A stretch of 64,000 bases of DNA from Lysobacter lycopersici (lineage in GTDB: Bacteria > Pseudomonadota > Gammaproteobacteria > Xanthomonadales > Xanthomonadaceae): assembly GCF_007556775.1 (NCBI RefSeq), contig NZ_CP041742.1, forward strand, positions 1,240,001-1,304,000. The letters are read 5' to 3'. Each line of letters opens with the position of its first letter. The first letter of the stretch is position 1. Positions 62,305 to 64,000 of the stretch are shown one piece after another. The translations under genes and the position numbers were made by a program. The notes beneath the pieces were generated by a model. It saw nothing but the letters and a program-made list of their open reading frames with translations. It ran no database searches and was not told where the DNA came from.

Positions 62305-64000
62305 ATGATGGACGACACTCCGCTGGCCGCGGCGCATGCCGCCTACCAAGCAGGCGATTTCGACGGCGCGTCGTCCCATGCGCGGGCATTCCTGCAATCG
62401 ACGCCTGCCCACGAGGCTGCGCTGACCTTGCTCGCGCTGAGCGAGCACGCGGCCGGCCGATACGTTTCCGCCGCGGACGCCTTTCGCCAACTCACAGCCA
62501 TCCGACCGCAAGTCCCGGACTATTGGTCCAACCTCGGCTACATGCTCAGGCTCACCGGCCGGCAACAGGAAGCCGAGGCAGCTTTCCTCGAGGCGCTCCG
62601 GATCGCGCCACGCGCCTATGGCGCGTTGTTGAACTACGGCCTGCTGCTGATGGACATGAGTCGTTTCGGCGCGGCGCGGCATCGCTTCCTGGATGCCGTG
62701 GAAGCCGATCCTTCCCAAGCGGAGGCCCGGATATACGCTGCATCCGCCTGCTTCGAATGCGGAGACATCGTGCGTGCGGAACGGCTGCTTCCGCCCCCCG
62801 GCGAATGGCATGCATTGGATGCGGAGGCGAGGCACGACCTCGGCATGGCCTTGATGCGGGTCGGGCGCACCACCGAAGCCGAGCGCCTGCTGGAATCCGG
62901 CCAAGGTGATTCCGACGATCCGGACGTGCTCGCCAAGCTTGCATTGCTCTACGAACGCACGAACCGCCTCGGCCTGGCGCAGGCGTTGTTCGACCGCCTG
63001 CATGCACGCCTGGATGGCATCGGACTCGAATCGCAGGCCGATGCCCTTACCGTCGGCTCGATCCTGGCGATGCGCCGCAAGGATTACGACGAGGCACGGA
63101 CGTTGACCGAACAACTGCTGTCGCTCGATCCGGCGCCGACCGCGCGGGCGAATGCGCTCTATACCCTTGCAGCGATCGCGGACAAGCAATCCCGTCCGGA
63201 CGAAACGATGCGCCTGCTCGCGGAAGCCCATGCCATCCACATGGCCCTGGCGCGCGAAATGATGCCCGAGATCTCGCAGCCGGGTTGGCAACCCCTTCCC
63301 GTCGTGAAGGAAAGGATGACCCCGGGCCAGGCGCTCTTCGTGGACAGGCCCCATCCAGCCGGCATCGCCACGCCGGTGTTCATCGTCGGCTTCCCGCGTT
63401 CGGGCACGACCATGCTCGAAAACATGCTCGATGCGCATCCTGGATTCGTGTCGATGGACGAGCAGCCATTCCTCGATCGTTGCGTCGAACTGGTGAAGCG
63501 CGCGGGATTCAACTATCCGCACCAGATCGGCGAACCGTCGGATCGCGACATGGAAGCACTGCGCGCGGATTACTGGCAATCGGTCTCGCGCGTGGCCAAG
63601 GTCGGCCCGGGCCAGACGCTGGTGGACAAGAATCCGCTGAACATCCTGCGCCTGCCGTTGATCCGGCGCATGTTCCCGGATGCGCGCATCATCCTGGCGC
63701 TGCGCCACCCGTGTGACGTCATCCTCAGCTGCTACATGCAGGATTTCCGCTCGCCCATGTTCCGGGTGCTGTGCTCGAACCTCGAGACCCTCGCCCAAGG
63801 CTACGTCGACATGATGCGATTCTGGATCGACCACCAGGCACTGTTGCAGGCGGAGGTCCTCGACCTGCGCTATGAGGAAACGGTGGGCGACTTCGATCGC
63901 CAGGTCGGCCGCATCGCCGAATTCCTCGGCATCGCGGATCGGCACCACCTGGCCGAATTCTCCGAAGCGGCCCGGCGCAAGGGCTACATCGGTACGCCCA
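62305..64000 (+). CDS. TPR domain sulfotransferase, partial at the window end
   Basis: 565 codons are in the window with no stop. The N-terminal half is TPR repeats (AYQAGDFDGASSHARAFL, YWSNLGYMLRLTGRQQEAEAAFLEALRIAP, ...). The C-terminal part is a sulfotransferase: PAPS motif FIVGFPRSGTTMLENML, the 3'-phosphate motif LRHPCDVILSCYMQ, and LDLRYEETVGDF. Such tetratricopeptide sulfotransferases often sit next to a TonB-dependent receptor, as here. ATG at 62305 or 62308; both just after the terminator. Confidence 0.93.
   Translation, partial: MMDDTPLAAAHAAYQAGDFDGASSHARAFLQSTPAHEAALTLLALSEHAAGRYVSAADAFRQLTAIRPQVPDYWSNLGYMLRLTGRQQEAEAAFLEALRIAPRAYGALLNYGLLLMDMSRFGAARHRFLDAVEADPSQAEARIYAASACFECGDIVRAERLLPPPGEWHALDAEARHDLGMALMRVGRTTEAERLLESGQGDSDDPDVLAKLALLYERTNRLGLAQALFDRLHARLDGIGLESQADALTVGSILAMRRKDYDEARTLTEQLLSLDPAPTARANALYTLAAIADKQSRPDETMRLLAEAHAIHMALAREMMPEISQPGWQPLPVVKERMTPGQALFVDRPHPAGIATPVFIVGFPRSGTTMLENMLDAHPGFVSMDEQPFLDRCVELVKRAGFNYPHQIGEPSDRDMEALRADYWQSVSRVAKVGPGQTLVDKNPLNILRLPLIRRMFPDARIILALRHPCDVILSCYMQDFRSPMFRVLCSNLETLAQGYVDMMRFWIDHQALLQAEVLDLRYEETVGDFDRQVGRIAEFLGIADRHHLAEFSEAARRKGYIGTP

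Noticed and set aside
62227-63948. 573-codon minus-strand open frame over the TPR-sulfotransferase
   Set aside because: Antisense shadow; the plus strand shows TPR and PAPS motifs in one frame.

Overview
This 64 kb window is a high-GC chromosomal segment of a gammaproteobacterium, most likely of the Xanthomonadaceae/Lysobacteraceae (Lysobacter, Luteimonas or Stenotrophomonas-like). The evidence is the rpoN-hpf-ptsN-hprK-rapZ cluster followed by a mannose-type EIIA, HPr, enzyme I and mgtE; a SAM-I riboswitch before a metB-hom pair; a TonB-dependent receptor next to a TPR-sulfotransferase; and many small GTAG-ended palindromic repeats. No integrase, phage genes, tRNA, rRNA or CRISPR array were seen.

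Layout. 1-8.4 kb: sigma-54, hibernation factor and a regulatory phosphotransferase system (EIIA-Ntr, HPr kinase, RapZ, EIIA-Man, HPr, EI) without any sugar permease, interrupted by two small exported proteins and one member of a secreted-protein family. 8.5-12.9 kb: Mg2+ transporter, a GC-poor accessory gene and small membrane/NTF2-like genes, and a thioredoxin-TPR lipoprotein. 12.9-16.8 kb: pyrB-ruvX-yqgE and an M49-like zinc peptidase. 16.8-18.7 kb: three tandem paralogues of the secreted family. 19-28.8 kb: pilT-pilU, yggS-proC, a cobalamin-binding-like protein, pdxH, a glycerate-kinase-like protein, dodecin, aroK-aroB and small genes. 28.9-37.2 kb: hemE, a large hybrid sensor kinase, a yceI-cytochrome b561-yceI operon, glutaredoxin and sdaA.

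37.3-39.4 kb and 48.5-49.3 kb are two small clusters of integron-type gene cassettes with recognisable attC sites but no integrase (CALIN-like). The first includes TspO and an ORF in which the start of an IS3 transposase has become fused to a cassette membrane protein. 39.6-48.3 kb: a MASE1-GGDEF-EAL protein, metB-hom with its SAM riboswitch, an NHL-like lipoprotein, an M23 peptidase and prfC. 49.6-58.2 kb: an aspartyl-hydroxylase-like protein and a sulfotransferase in one operon, TrhA, an MliC-like lipoprotein, AsmA, CBS protein, glycosyltransferase, mtgA and hslO. 58.3-64 kb: an exported protein, a TonB-dependent receptor and a TPR-sulfotransferase that runs off the end.

The most interesting features are the dispersed integrase-less cassette clusters with the IS3 chimera, the GTAG-ended repeats whose ends form the stop codons of neighbouring genes, and the four-member family of small secreted four-cysteine proteins.
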